NCBI GenBank assembly: GCA_016719055.1
Contig: JADKAW010000039.1
Coordinates: 1-64,000 of the forward strand
DNA: 64,000 nt
Reading direction: 5' to 3'
Source: Candidatus Rhodoferax mariagerensis
GTDB lineage: Bacteria > Pseudomonadota > Gammaproteobacteria > Burkholderiales > Burkholderiaceae_C
A program made the translations under genes and the position numbers. The notes beneath the pieces are model-generated. The model saw nothing but the letters and a program-made list of their open reading frames with translations, was not told where the DNA came from and ran no database searches. Shown piece after piece: positions 8,494 to 15,889 of the stretch (position 1 is the first letter of the stretch; every line of letters starts with the position of its first letter).

Positions 8494-10029
8494 ATGGTGT
8501 ATCTGCTCCAACCTGATTTGCATACGCGCCGCGCATTCTTGCGCCGCTCTGGCCAACTGGCCATGACTGGCGCTGCGCTGCCGATGGCCCTGAATCTAGC
8601 AGCCATGGGTGAGGCAGCGGCCTTTAACGCACCAGCCAACGACTACAAGGCACTGGTGTGTGTGTTTTTGTACGGTGGCAACGACTATGCCAACACCGTG
8701 GTGACCTATGACGACGCCAGCTACGACAAGTACAGCACCATCCGCGGCGGCGGTGCTGGTCGCAGCGCCGGCGGTATTGCGCTGGCCCAGTCTGCGCTGG
8801 CAGGCACCTTGCTAAATCCCAGGGTGGCACCGGTGGATGTGCTAGGGGTCGCACGTCAATTTGCCCTGCATCCGGAAATGACCGGCCTGGCGAGTTTGTT
8901 CAATGCCGGCCAGGCGGCCGTGCAGCTCAACGTCGGGCCACTGGTGCTGCCACTGACGCGCCCACAGTACAACAGCTCAGACCGGGTCAGCTACCCACGG
9001 CCACCACAGCTGTTTTCACACAACGACCAGCAGTCGATCTGGCAGTCGTCCTCGCCTGAGGGCTCCAAGGTGGGCTGGGGCGGCAACATCGGCGACCTGG
9101 CGATCCAGAGCGGTGTCAACAGCCATGCTACTTTTTCATGCATGTCCATCACCGGCAACGCTGTTTTTCTGTCGGGCGATACGGCGCTGCAATACCAGCT
9201 CAGCACCAATGGTGCCATCAAGATCAACCCGGCCACTTCCAACGTCTACGGCTCCAGCGCCGTCCGCAACGCCATCAACGCCCTGATTCAACAACCGCGC
9301 AGCCACCTGCTTGAGAACGACTACAACACCGTGACCTGGCGCGCCCTGGCCGCCGAAGGACTGGTGACGGCAGCCTTGACCGAACCCGCTCCCAGCACCA
9401 TTTTTCCAACCGATGGCCTGGGACCACAAATGAAAATGGTGGCGCGCCTGATCAAGGGTCGTGCCACGCTGGGTGCGCGGCGCCAGGTTTTTCTGGTATC
9501 GATGGGCGGCTTTGACCTGCATGACAACCTGATCCGCGACCATGGCGGCCTGCTCGGCAAGGTCAGCGCCGCCATGACGGCGTTTTACAACGCCACGCTC
9601 GAGTTGGGCATTGCCAAGCAGGTGACCGCGTTTACCGCGTCAGATTTTGGCCGCACCCTGGCGTCTAACGGCGATGGCTCCGACCACGGCTGGGGGGGCC
9701 ACCACCTGATCGTAGGCGGCGCGGTCAAGGGGCAGGCGTTTTACGGCACACCACCGCCGGTGAGTGTGGGCGACACCAAGGACGGCGCTGGCAATTACGC
9801 ACCCACCGACCAGTGGCATGTGGGGCAAGGTCGCCTGCTGCCCAGCACCTCGGTCGACCAGTACGCCGCCACACTGGCGCGCTGGTTTGGTGTAGCAGAC
9901 GCCGAACTGGCTGGCATTTTGCCGAACATCAGCCACTTTGGGGCTGCCGGTTATCCGGTCAACCTGGGCTTCATGAGCCCCTCGGCCATTAACCTGATGC
10001 CGATCCTGAACTTGTTGCTGTTGGATTGA
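8494..10029 (+). CDS. DUF1501 family TAT-exported protein
   Basis: 511 residues beginning with a twin-arginine leader (TRRAFLRRSGQLAMTGAAL, about 12-30). DUF1501 proteins have an alkaline-phosphatase/sulfatase-like fold; conserved elements visible include VFLYGGNDYANTV, MGGFDLHDN and ASDFGRTLASNGDGSDHGWG, where Asp and His residues could bind metal. It is the second gene of the DUF1800-DUF1501 pair and probably acts with its neighbour in the periplasm or at the surface; the substrate is unknown. The operon ends at a hairpin (10031-10047) shared with the convergent Nudix/MBL gene. Confidence 0.9.
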   Translation: MVYLLQPDLHTRRAFLRRSGQLAMTGAALPMALNLAAMGEAAAFNAPANDYKALVCVFLYGGNDYANTVVTYDDASYDKYSTIRGGGAGRSAGGIALAQSALAGTLLNPRVAPVDVLGVARQFALHPEMTGLASLFNAGQAAVQLNVGPLVLPLTRPQYNSSDRVSYPRPPQLFSHNDQQSIWQSSSPEGSKVGWGGNIGDLAIQSGVNSHATFSCMSITGNAVFLSGDTALQYQLSTNGAIKINPATSNVYGSSAVRNAINALIQQPRSHLLENDYNTVTWRALAAEGLVTAALTEPAPSTIFPTDGLGPQMKMVARLIKGRATLGARRQVFLVSMGGFDLHDNLIRDHGGLLGKVSAAMTAFYNATLELGIAKQVTAFTASDFGRTLASNGDGSDHGWGGHHLIVGGAVKGQAFYGTPPPVSVGDTKDGAGNYAPTDQWHVGQGRLLPSTSVDQYAATLARWFGVADAELAGILPNISHFGAAGYPVNLGFMSPSAINLMPILNLLLLD

Positions 10030-10030
10030 A

Positions 10031-10047
10031 CTGGGCCGGTAGCCCAG
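10031..10047. terminator. Hairpin between convergent genes
   Basis: CTGGGC-CGGTA-GCCCAG, a perfect 6-bp stem between the DUF1501 stop and the stop of the convergent Nudix/MBL gene (10049). There is no T-tract on either strand, so it is at best a weak bidirectional terminator. Confidence 0.4.
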
Positions 10048-10048
10048 C

Positions 10049-11740
10049 TCAAGACATCATCGATTCAATGCGTGCCACGTGGGCCATCAGGGTCCGCTTG
10101 GCCACCGGCCACATGCGCTCTGGCACGTCGCTGTAAACGGCAGCCATCCAGTCATCGAGCGAGCCCTGCGGCTGGTTTTGCATGGCCTGCATGACACACG
10201 CCTCGCGCAGCAGGCGGTGCTGTTTGAGCCGGGCAATCGCCGCCAAAGCCTCGTCACCCGGCCCACCGATCACATAGCCATGCGCTGGCAGGATGTAATT
10301 GATGTGGTGCTCGGCGCAGGCTTGTGAGAGCACATCGAGCGAGTTCAGGTAATCATTCATGTCACCATCGGGGGGGTCAACCACGGTGGTGCTGCCATTC
10401 AAAATATGGTCACCCGAAAACAGCAAGCCGTCTTGCAACAGCACCAGACAGACATGGTTGGCCGCGTGGCCTGGCGTGTGCAGCACCAGCAGGCTGTGAC
10501 CAGAGTTATAAGCCAAATCACCCTCTAGCCCTTGTTGATTAAGCGCTAGCCGCTCTAGATTTTGTAGCACCCTGTCAGGCACAAAGGCACTTGCTGCGCG
10601 CGCAGTGGGGGCGCTGGGCAAACCCAGAATGGGCGGTGCCTGCCATGAAGGCGCATCGGCCGGTGCCCGGCACATGGCCTGCAGCACGCGCGCGCCCGGC
10701 GAATGGTCGGGGTGCGAGTGGGTGCAGACGATCAGGCGGATGTCGCCGCCAGCAGCGCGCCAGAGCTTTTCCAGATGCTCGTGGTCCAGTGGTCCGGGGT
10801 CGATGGCTATGAACCCGGTGGCCGGCTCACCCACCAGGTAGCTGTTGGTGCCAGGGCCAGTCATGACGCCCGGGTTGGGTGCGGTAAGGCGCAGCACATT
10901 TTTGAGCAGCGGCACCACCTGCTGGCTTTGCCATTCCAGCGGGTGCACGATCTGGCCGTCCGGGCAAACCAGCGCCAGTTCACCAAACGGCGCTTCGTGC
11001 TCCATGTAGCGCACCTCGCGCCCTGCCAGCAGTCCGGAGCGCGGGCAGCACGTCCACAGCGGTTCCTCGGACACGGCACAGGCCTGCAACACAGCATCAA
11101 CATTGGCGTAAACCTGCAAGCGCTCAAGCGTGCGAATGGTCGGGTAGATCAGGAAAAAGTTACCTGCCTTGTGCCGGGCCAGGGCATCCACCGGGCGCAC
11201 CCAGACCGGCTCAAACTGCTCGGACTCGTCGGCCACTGGGGTTTGCCCCACTGGCATGCGCGCCACCAGAAAAGGCACGTCAAAACGCTTGGGAAGGTCG
11301 CGGTCCCCGATCCAGTGCGCCAGCACAAACACATCATGTGCGGCCAATGTCAGCCCCAGCGCCTGACACTGCGCTGCAAACGGTGCGCTGCGTTGCAACT
11401 GGGCAATGTCAGTCTGGTCAACTGCCGTGCCATCACCCCGATGCGCCAGCAGCACCCCGAGCTCTTCAAAACTCTCGCGAATCGCTGCAATGGCCTGCGT
11501 CAGGTGCAGGTCACTTTGGGTTGGGCGGCGCTGCGCCAGCGCGTGACTCAGCGCGTCGGCCGCATCAATGCCCCCCCCCGGGAAAACATAGGCACCCGGT
11601 AAAAAACTGGCATTGGCAGAGCGCCGCGTCATCAGCACCTCAAAGCCGCAGGGTGCTTCACGCAGCAACAACACCGTCGCCGCCGCCCGGGCCGTGGCTG
11701 GTGGACGCGGCGGGTGCAGCAGTTGCGTTGGGCGCGGCAT
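10049..11740 (-). CDS. Nudix hydrolase / metallo-beta-lactamase fold fusion protein
   Basis: 563 residues with two catalytic domains. The N-terminal half has a Nudix fold (PGAYVFPGGGIDAAD and RESFEELG, residues 48-95; the Nudix box carries an insertion between the Gly and Glu parts). The C-terminal half is a metallo-beta-lactamase domain of the LACTB2-like type with HSHPDH at about 341-346 and a later GDH zinc site (LLFSGDHILNG). Such fusions are common in betaproteobacteria; substrates are not established, with nucleotide or CoA derivatives and RNA the usual guesses. ATG at 11740 is used because upstream residues overlap hisF. It follows hisF by 10 bp on the same strand. A dispersed repeat forms codons of residues 392-407 inside the MBL domain. 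Confidence 0.85.
   Translation of the reverse strand: MPRPTQLLHPPRPPATARAAATVLLLREAPCGFEVLMTRRSANASFLPGAYVFPGGGIDAADALSHALAQRRPTQSDLHLTQAIAAIRESFEELGVLLAHRGDGTAVDQTDIAQLQRSAPFAAQCQALGLTLAAHDVFVLAHWIGDRDLPKRFDVPFLVARMPVGQTPVADESEQFEPVWVRPVDALARHKAGNFFLIYPTIRTLERLQVYANVDAVLQACAVSEEPLWTCCPRSGLLAGREVRYMEHEAPFGELALVCPDGQIVHPLEWQSQQVVPLLKNVLRLTAPNPGVMTGPGTNSYLVGEPATGFIAIDPGPLDHEHLEKLWRAAGGDIRLIVCTHSHPDHSPGARVLQAMCRAPADAPSWQAPPILGLPSAPTARAASAFVPDRVLQNLERLALNQQGLEGDLAYNSGHSLLVLHTPGHAANHVCLVLLQDGLLFSGDHILNGSTTVVDPPDGDMNDYLNSLDVLSQACAEHHINYILPAHGYVIGGPGDEALAAIARLKQHRLLREACVMQAMQNQPQGSLDDWMAAVYSDVPERMWPVAKRTLMAHVARIESMMS
10523..10568 (+). repeat. Dispersed repeat embedded in coding sequence
   Basis: CTCTAGCCCTTGTTGATTAA followed by GCGCTAGCCGCTCTAGA and TTTTGTAGC. 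The copy lies inside the Nudix/MBL gene without breaking its frame and encodes LQNLERLALNQQGLEG on the minus strand, probably as an expanded surface loop between MBL motifs. Confidence 0.6.
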
Positions 11741-11750
11741 GGTCAGTTGA

Positions 11751-12551
11751 CTACATCCGCATCGGGATGCCGCGCTCAGCCATGCGGGCCTTGGCTTGGG
11801 CCACCGTAAATTCACCGTAGTGGAAAATACTGGCGGCCAGCACGGCGTCGGCACCGCCTAGCTGGATGCCATCGGCCAGGTGGTCGAGTGTGCCAACGCC
11901 GCCCGAGGCGATCACTGGCACACTGACCGCGTCGCTCACAGCGCGGGTCAGCGTCAGGTCAAATCCGGCCTTGGTGCCATCGCGGTCCATGCTGGTGAGC
12001 AAGATTTCGCCGGCACCAAACTCGGCCATTTGGGTAGCCCAGGTGACAGCGTCCAGACCGGTGTTCTTGCGCCCGCCGTGGCTGTAGACGTCCCAACCTT
12101 CACCCATCGGCTGACCATTGGCAGCGGGGCGCTGGGCATCGGCAGTGCTGCGGCGTTTGGCGTCGATGGCCACCACAATACATTGCGCGCCGTATTTGCG
12201 CGAGGCGTCCTGAATGACTTGCGGGTTGGCAATGGCCGCCGAATTAAAACTGGTCTTGTCAGCACCTGCATTGAGCAGACGGCGCACATCATCGACCGTG
12301 CGCACCCCGCCACCGACCGTCAGCGGAATAAACACCTGGCTGGCCACGGCCTCAATGATGTGCAGAATCAGGTCGCGACCATCACTGGTGGCAGTGATGT
12401 CGAGAAAAGTGAGCTCGTCAGCACCCTGCTCGTTGTAGCGCGCGGCGATTTCGACCGGGTCACCGGCATCGCGCAGTTCGACAAAATTGACACCTTTGAC
12501 CACACGGCCACCGGTCACATCAAGGCATGGGATGATTCGTTTGGCTAGCAT
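11751..12551 (-). CDS. hisF: Imidazole glycerol phosphate synthase subunit HisF
   Basis: A 266-residue (beta-alpha)8-barrel cyclase. With HisH, it uses ammonia to make imidazole glycerol phosphate and AICAR in histidine synthesis. Catalytic Asp residues are present (IPCLDVTGGRVVKG near the N-terminus, and LTSMDRDGTKAG). Phosphate-binding loops TVGGGVRT and ASGGVGT are intact. It is about ten residues longer than the common 255, with an extended loop after VAIDAKRR. The location is unusual: 5 bp after cheB on the same strand, with no hisA, hisH or hisI nearby, so it probably shares transcription with the chemotaxis operon. Confidence 0.97.
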   Translation of the reverse strand: MLAKRIIPCLDVTGGRVVKGVNFVELRDAGDPVEIAARYNEQGADELTFLDITATSDGRDLILHIIEAVASQVFIPLTVGGGVRTVDDVRRLLNAGADKTSFNSAAIANPQVIQDASRKYGAQCIVVAIDAKRRSTADAQRPAANGQPMGEGWDVYSHGGRKNTGLDAVTWATQMAEFGAGEILLTSMDRDGTKAGFDLTLTRAVSDAVSVPVIASGGVGTLDHLADGIQLGGADAVLAASIFHYGEFTVAQAKARMAERGIPMRM

Positions 12552-12556
12552 GGTTT

Positions 12557-13678
12557 TTAGTTTAACGGGTTCGACGGCTGCGCTTTTGACTGTGCTTTTA
12601 ACTTGCGCTCATGGTCCTGCATGACCCTGGCAATCAGCGCGTCGGCAATCTCGCCCAGCGGCAGCACTTCGTTCGCGGCACCGCACTTGATGGCTTCCCG
12701 GGGCATGCCAAACACCACGCAAGAGTTTTCGTCTTGCACAAAGTTGTAACTGCCAGCGTCGCGCATGGCGCGCATGGCGCGGGCACCGTCTGCGCCCATG
12801 CCTGAGAGCATGATGCCGTATGCACTTTTACCAGCTTCAAGGGCGGCCGATTGGAACAACACCTCGACCGATGGCCGATGGCGATTGACCAGGTCACCCT
12901 CCCGCACCACCGCTGCATAGCCCCGGTCTAGCCGGCGCACACTGAACTGGCGCCCACCCGGTGCCAGATAAGCATGTCCCGGTAAAATTCGCTCACCATC
13001 AGCAGCCTCTTTGACCGTGATTTTGCAAGCATTGTTCAGGCGGGCAGCAAAAGACGCTGTGAACCCGGCTGGCATGTGCTGGGTGATGGCGATGCCCGGA
13101 AACTCGACCGGAATGCGCTCGAGAATCGCTTTGATCGCCTCTGTGCCTCCCGTGGATGCGCCAATAAAAACCAAGACTTCGGGCCCGAACTTCAGTGCGC
13201 CACGTGTTGGGGGCAGTATTGTGGCAACTTTTGGAACAGGATTAGGACTCAGCGGGGACGACAGGCGTCGGGTGATATGAGCACTGGCAGCAATGCGAAT
13301 TTTTTCAGCAATTTGGCTGGCCAGAATGTCCAACCCGCCCAGCACATCGGCCCTGGGTTTTGCGACAAATTCGACCGCGCCCAATTCAAGCGCCTTGAGT
13401 GTTACCTCGGCCCCATGATCTGTCAGGGCAGAAATCATGACAACTGGCGTTGGCCTAAGACGCATCAATCGCGCCAGAAAATCGAGGCCATCCATGCGCG
13501 GCATCTCTACATCCAGCGTGATGACGTCAGGATTGAGCTCTCTGATCATGCCACGCGCAATCAACGGGTCACCGGCAGTACCCACACACGCCAGATCATC
13601 TTCGCGGTTAATGATTTCTGTCAGAAGACTGCGCACAAGCGCCGAGTCATCGATCACCAAAACACGGATTTTCCTCAC
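12557..13678 (-). CDS. cheB: Chemotaxis protein-glutamate methylesterase/deamidase CheB
   Basis: About 373 residues. It has an N-terminal receiver domain (VLVIDDSALVR, phosphoacceptor Asp in VITLDVEMPRMDG) and a C-terminal methylesterase domain with the Ser-His-Asp triad in GASTGGTEA, TQHMPAGF and GMGADGARAM. It removes methyl groups added by CheR to chemoreceptor glutamates and deamidates glutamines. The start is uncertain: a GTG at 13678 (MRKIRVLVIDD) fits the family best, while a TTG at 13693 overlapping the cheD stop would add five residues. It follows cheD and is followed within 5 bp by hisF. Confidence 0.95.
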   Translation of the reverse strand: MRKIRVLVIDDSALVRSLLTEIINREDDLACVGTAGDPLIARGMIRELNPDVITLDVEMPRMDGLDFLARLMRLRPTPVVMISALTDHGAEVTLKALELGAVEFVAKPRADVLGGLDILASQIAEKIRIAASAHITRRLSSPLSPNPVPKVATILPPTRGALKFGPEVLVFIGASTGGTEAIKAILERIPVEFPGIAITQHMPAGFTASFAARLNNACKITVKEAADGERILPGHAYLAPGGRQFSVRRLDRGYAAVVREGDLVNRHRPSVEVLFQSAALEAGKSAYGIMLSGMGADGARAMRAMRDAGSYNFVQDENSCVVFGMPREAIKCGAANEVLPLGEIADALIARVMQDHERKLKAQSKAQPSNPLN

Positions 13679-13689
13679 GTGCAACCCAC

Positions 13690-14391
13690 TCAAAACAAAT
13701 CGATCGAGCCACCAGAAGTCGACTTGACGACTGACATCACATTGCCCTTGCGCTCCTCAACGGCTAGCGTCTCCGGATGGGCATGCGCCAGTCGTTTGAC
13801 CAGCGCTTTGCCTGAGGTCGGGAAAAAGCAGACTTTTCGCGGATGAATATCCAGTACGTCCTGGGAAACCACCGGAATTCTCTCGGTTGACAAATAATCA
13901 AGCACGAATTTGGTATTTCTTTCACCAACGTTCATGGATGTAAATCCCGCCATCACTTGCGCCCCACCGAAAATTTTGGCCTGCATCGACTCCCGGCGCG
14001 CACCGGTTTTCAGCAATTGATTGATCAGCAGTTCCATGGCGTAGGAGCCATAGCGGCCCCCGCCCTCAATACCATCCCCTTCTGGCAACATGAAATGATT
14101 CATGCCGCCAGAACGCGCCCGCGAATCCCAGATACAGGCGGCAATACAAGAGCCCAGCACGGTCATGATCATCAGTTCATCGGTTGAAACAAAGTACTCA
14201 CCCGGCAGCACCTTGACGGTGTGGTACTGAAACTGATGGTCAAAATAAAAGAAAGAAGCCTCGCCGGGAGCACGCGGTGCCGCCTTCAGCCGGTCAAGCT
14301 TGATCAGTGGGTCGTCCTGGGCCTTGCGCTTGGGCGCAGCCAGCTCGCTGGCGGCTGGCTGCAGCATCGACACGGTTGGGAGCAAATTCAT
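13690..14391 (-). CDS. cheD: Chemoreceptor glutamine deamidase CheD
   Basis: 233 residues from the ATG at 14391. The CheD core is clear: LGSCIAACIWD, with the catalytic Cys, then GGMNHFMLP, with the catalytic His, and AKIFGGAQV. CheD deamidates specific receptor glutamines and in some bacteria cooperates with CheC-type phosphatases. The N-terminal 60 residues are variable. The last residues are SGGSIDLF, strikingly like the end of the CheZ-like protein in this operon (EAGSIELF). Stop and cheB start region are adjacent, suggesting translational coupling. Confidence 0.94.
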   Translation of the reverse strand: MNLLPTVSMLQPAASELAAPKRKAQDDPLIKLDRLKAAPRAPGEASFFYFDHQFQYHTVKVLPGEYFVSTDELMIMTVLGSCIAACIWDSRARSGGMNHFMLPEGDGIEGGGRYGSYAMELLINQLLKTGARRESMQAKIFGGAQVMAGFTSMNVGERNTKFVLDYLSTERIPVVSQDVLDIHPRKVCFFPTSGKALVKRLAHAHPETLAVEERKGNVMSVVKSTSGGSIDLF

Positions 14392-14422
14392 TGCCAAATC
14401 AAAGCCTCAGAGAACCACAGGT

Positions 14423-15274
14423 TTATCTGTGCTCATAAACAGTTTTGCCTTTCAGTACAAAAAGATCGCGTGACTCGGTAAAGTTTTCTGCATGCCCGAC
14501 AAACAGCAAGCCGCCGGGAGCCATCACTCGATGGATCCGCTCAAGCACCTTGCGCTGAGTTGCACCATCGAAATAAATCATGACATTGCGACAAAACACC
14601 ACATCAAACAAACCTTGAAACGACCAGTTATCTTCAACTAGATTTACAGTCATGAATTGGATCATATTTCTGTATTCTGATTTAACACGAGCCATGCCTT
14701 TATTGGAGTCCTTGCCCCGAAGAAAATACACCTTCATCTGCTCTGGCGCGACATTTCCCAAATCATCCACATGATAAATACCCTGCGCCGCCGTTGCCAG
14801 AACATTGGAGTCAATGTCACTGGCAATCAATTTCAACTTGCTTTGATGATTCAAGGCATCCAGGGCTGTCATTAAGATGGAGTAGGGTTCTTCGCCGGTT
14901 GAGGACGCACTGCACCAAATTTGCAAATTGCCTTTGTGATGTCCTGATCTTAAATAGTCTTCCAGAATTTCAAAGTGGTGACGCTCACGAAAAAACGATG
15001 TGAGATTTGTGGTTAATGCATTGATAAATTCTTGCCACTCGCGGCCATCATTATTACCTTCGAGCCAGATCAAATAATCTTTGAAGCTTTTATAACCTGT
15101 TTCACGCAAACGGCGAGATAAGCGACTGTAAACCATCGCATGCTTGCCATCATGCAAATTAATACCTGCTCGCTGATAAATAAGGGACTGAACTTTGGTG
15201 AAATCGGAGTCGGTCCAGATAAATTCCCGGCTGTTGATTCCAACTGGGTTAGTTTCATGTCCATATTTATTCAT
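14423..15274 (-). CDS. cheR: Chemotaxis protein methyltransferase CheR
   Basis: 283 residues. An N-terminal helical domain (about 20-95) contacts receptor methylation helices; a C-terminal SAM-binding domain has IWCSASSTGEEPYS and FDVVFCRNVMIYFD, both diagnostic. It transfers methyl groups from SAM to receptor glutamates. Its base composition is more AT-rich than its neighbours. A 99-bp gap to cheW upstream is the longest in the chemotaxis block and may contain a secondary promoter. No chemoreceptor gene is present in the window, so receptors are encoded elsewhere. Confidence 0.96.
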   Translation of the reverse strand: MNKYGHETNPVGINSREFIWTDSDFTKVQSLIYQRAGINLHDGKHAMVYSRLSRRLRETGYKSFKDYLIWLEGNNDGREWQEFINALTTNLTSFFRERHHFEILEDYLRSGHHKGNLQIWCSASSTGEEPYSILMTALDALNHQSKLKLIASDIDSNVLATAAQGIYHVDDLGNVAPEQMKVYFLRGKDSNKGMARVKSEYRNMIQFMTVNLVEDNWSFQGLFDVVFCRNVMIYFDGATQRKVLERIHRVMAPGGLLFVGHAENFTESRDLFVLKGKTVYEHR

Positions 15275-15373
15275 ATAAAACTATACAAATAAATTAGGCA
15301 CTATTAAGGACACTTGTCGAAATTAAAGGCGCCGTCCATGAAAGAAAGGCTGGATTTTTTTAATCGATAACAA

Positions 15374-15853
15374 TTAGTCCGTATCAGAGGCCAATCCCAT
15401 ATCAGAGCCCGACATCAATTTTTCAATATCAAGCAGAATAAGCATTCGATTCTCAAGAGACCCCAAACCAATAACAGCTTCCGAGTCGATAATACTTTCA
15501 ATATCTGGTGCGGCCCGCAGGTTTTCAGGTTCAAGACCCATCACGTCACTGACAGAGTCAACCACTATTCCAACAATGCGTTGACGCAGATTCAGAATAA
15601 TAACGACAGTAAATGAATCATAGTCTGCTTTGTTGCAGTTAAATTTCAAGCGCATGTCGACGATTGGCACAATCGTACCGCGCAGATTGACAACGCCCTT
15701 GATAAACGAAGGCGCATTGGCAATTCGGGTTGGTGGCTCATAGCCGCGAATTTCTTGCACCTTCAGAATATCAATGCCATATTCCTCACGGTCCAGCCGA
15801 AAGGTCAAATATTCTCTGGCCGCCGCGCTGGTTGTGTCGTTAATTTTTTCCAT
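15374..15853 (-). CDS. cheW: Chemotaxis coupling protein CheW
   Basis: 159 residues of SH3-like CheW fold, linking chemoreceptors to CheA. Typical elements are EYLTFRLDREEYGIDILKVQEI, GVVNLRGTIVPIVDMR and GIVVDSVSDV (the first spans residues 17-38 and is the entry strand pair). ATG at 15853 is chosen because AAGG lies about 8 bp upstream; the in-frame GTG at 15862 is the alternative. It sits 36 bp after cheA and before cheR, within the same minus-strand operon. Confidence 0.95.
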   Translation of the reverse strand: MEKINDTTSAAAREYLTFRLDREEYGIDILKVQEIRGYEPPTRIANAPSFIKGVVNLRGTIVPIVDMRLKFNCNKADYDSFTVVIILNLRQRIVGIVVDSVSDVMGLEPENLRAAPDIESIIDSEAVIGLGSLENRMLILLDIEKLMSGSDMGLASDTD

Positions 15854-15889
15854 GGCATTCACCTTAGATGTAGTCAGGTCAAATGAAAC

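Noticed and set aside
14480..14505. Sigma-28-like TAAAGTTT on the plus strand within cheR
   Set aside because: The following -10-like sequence has the wrong spacing and the site is antisense inside a coding region with no plus-strand gene downstream.
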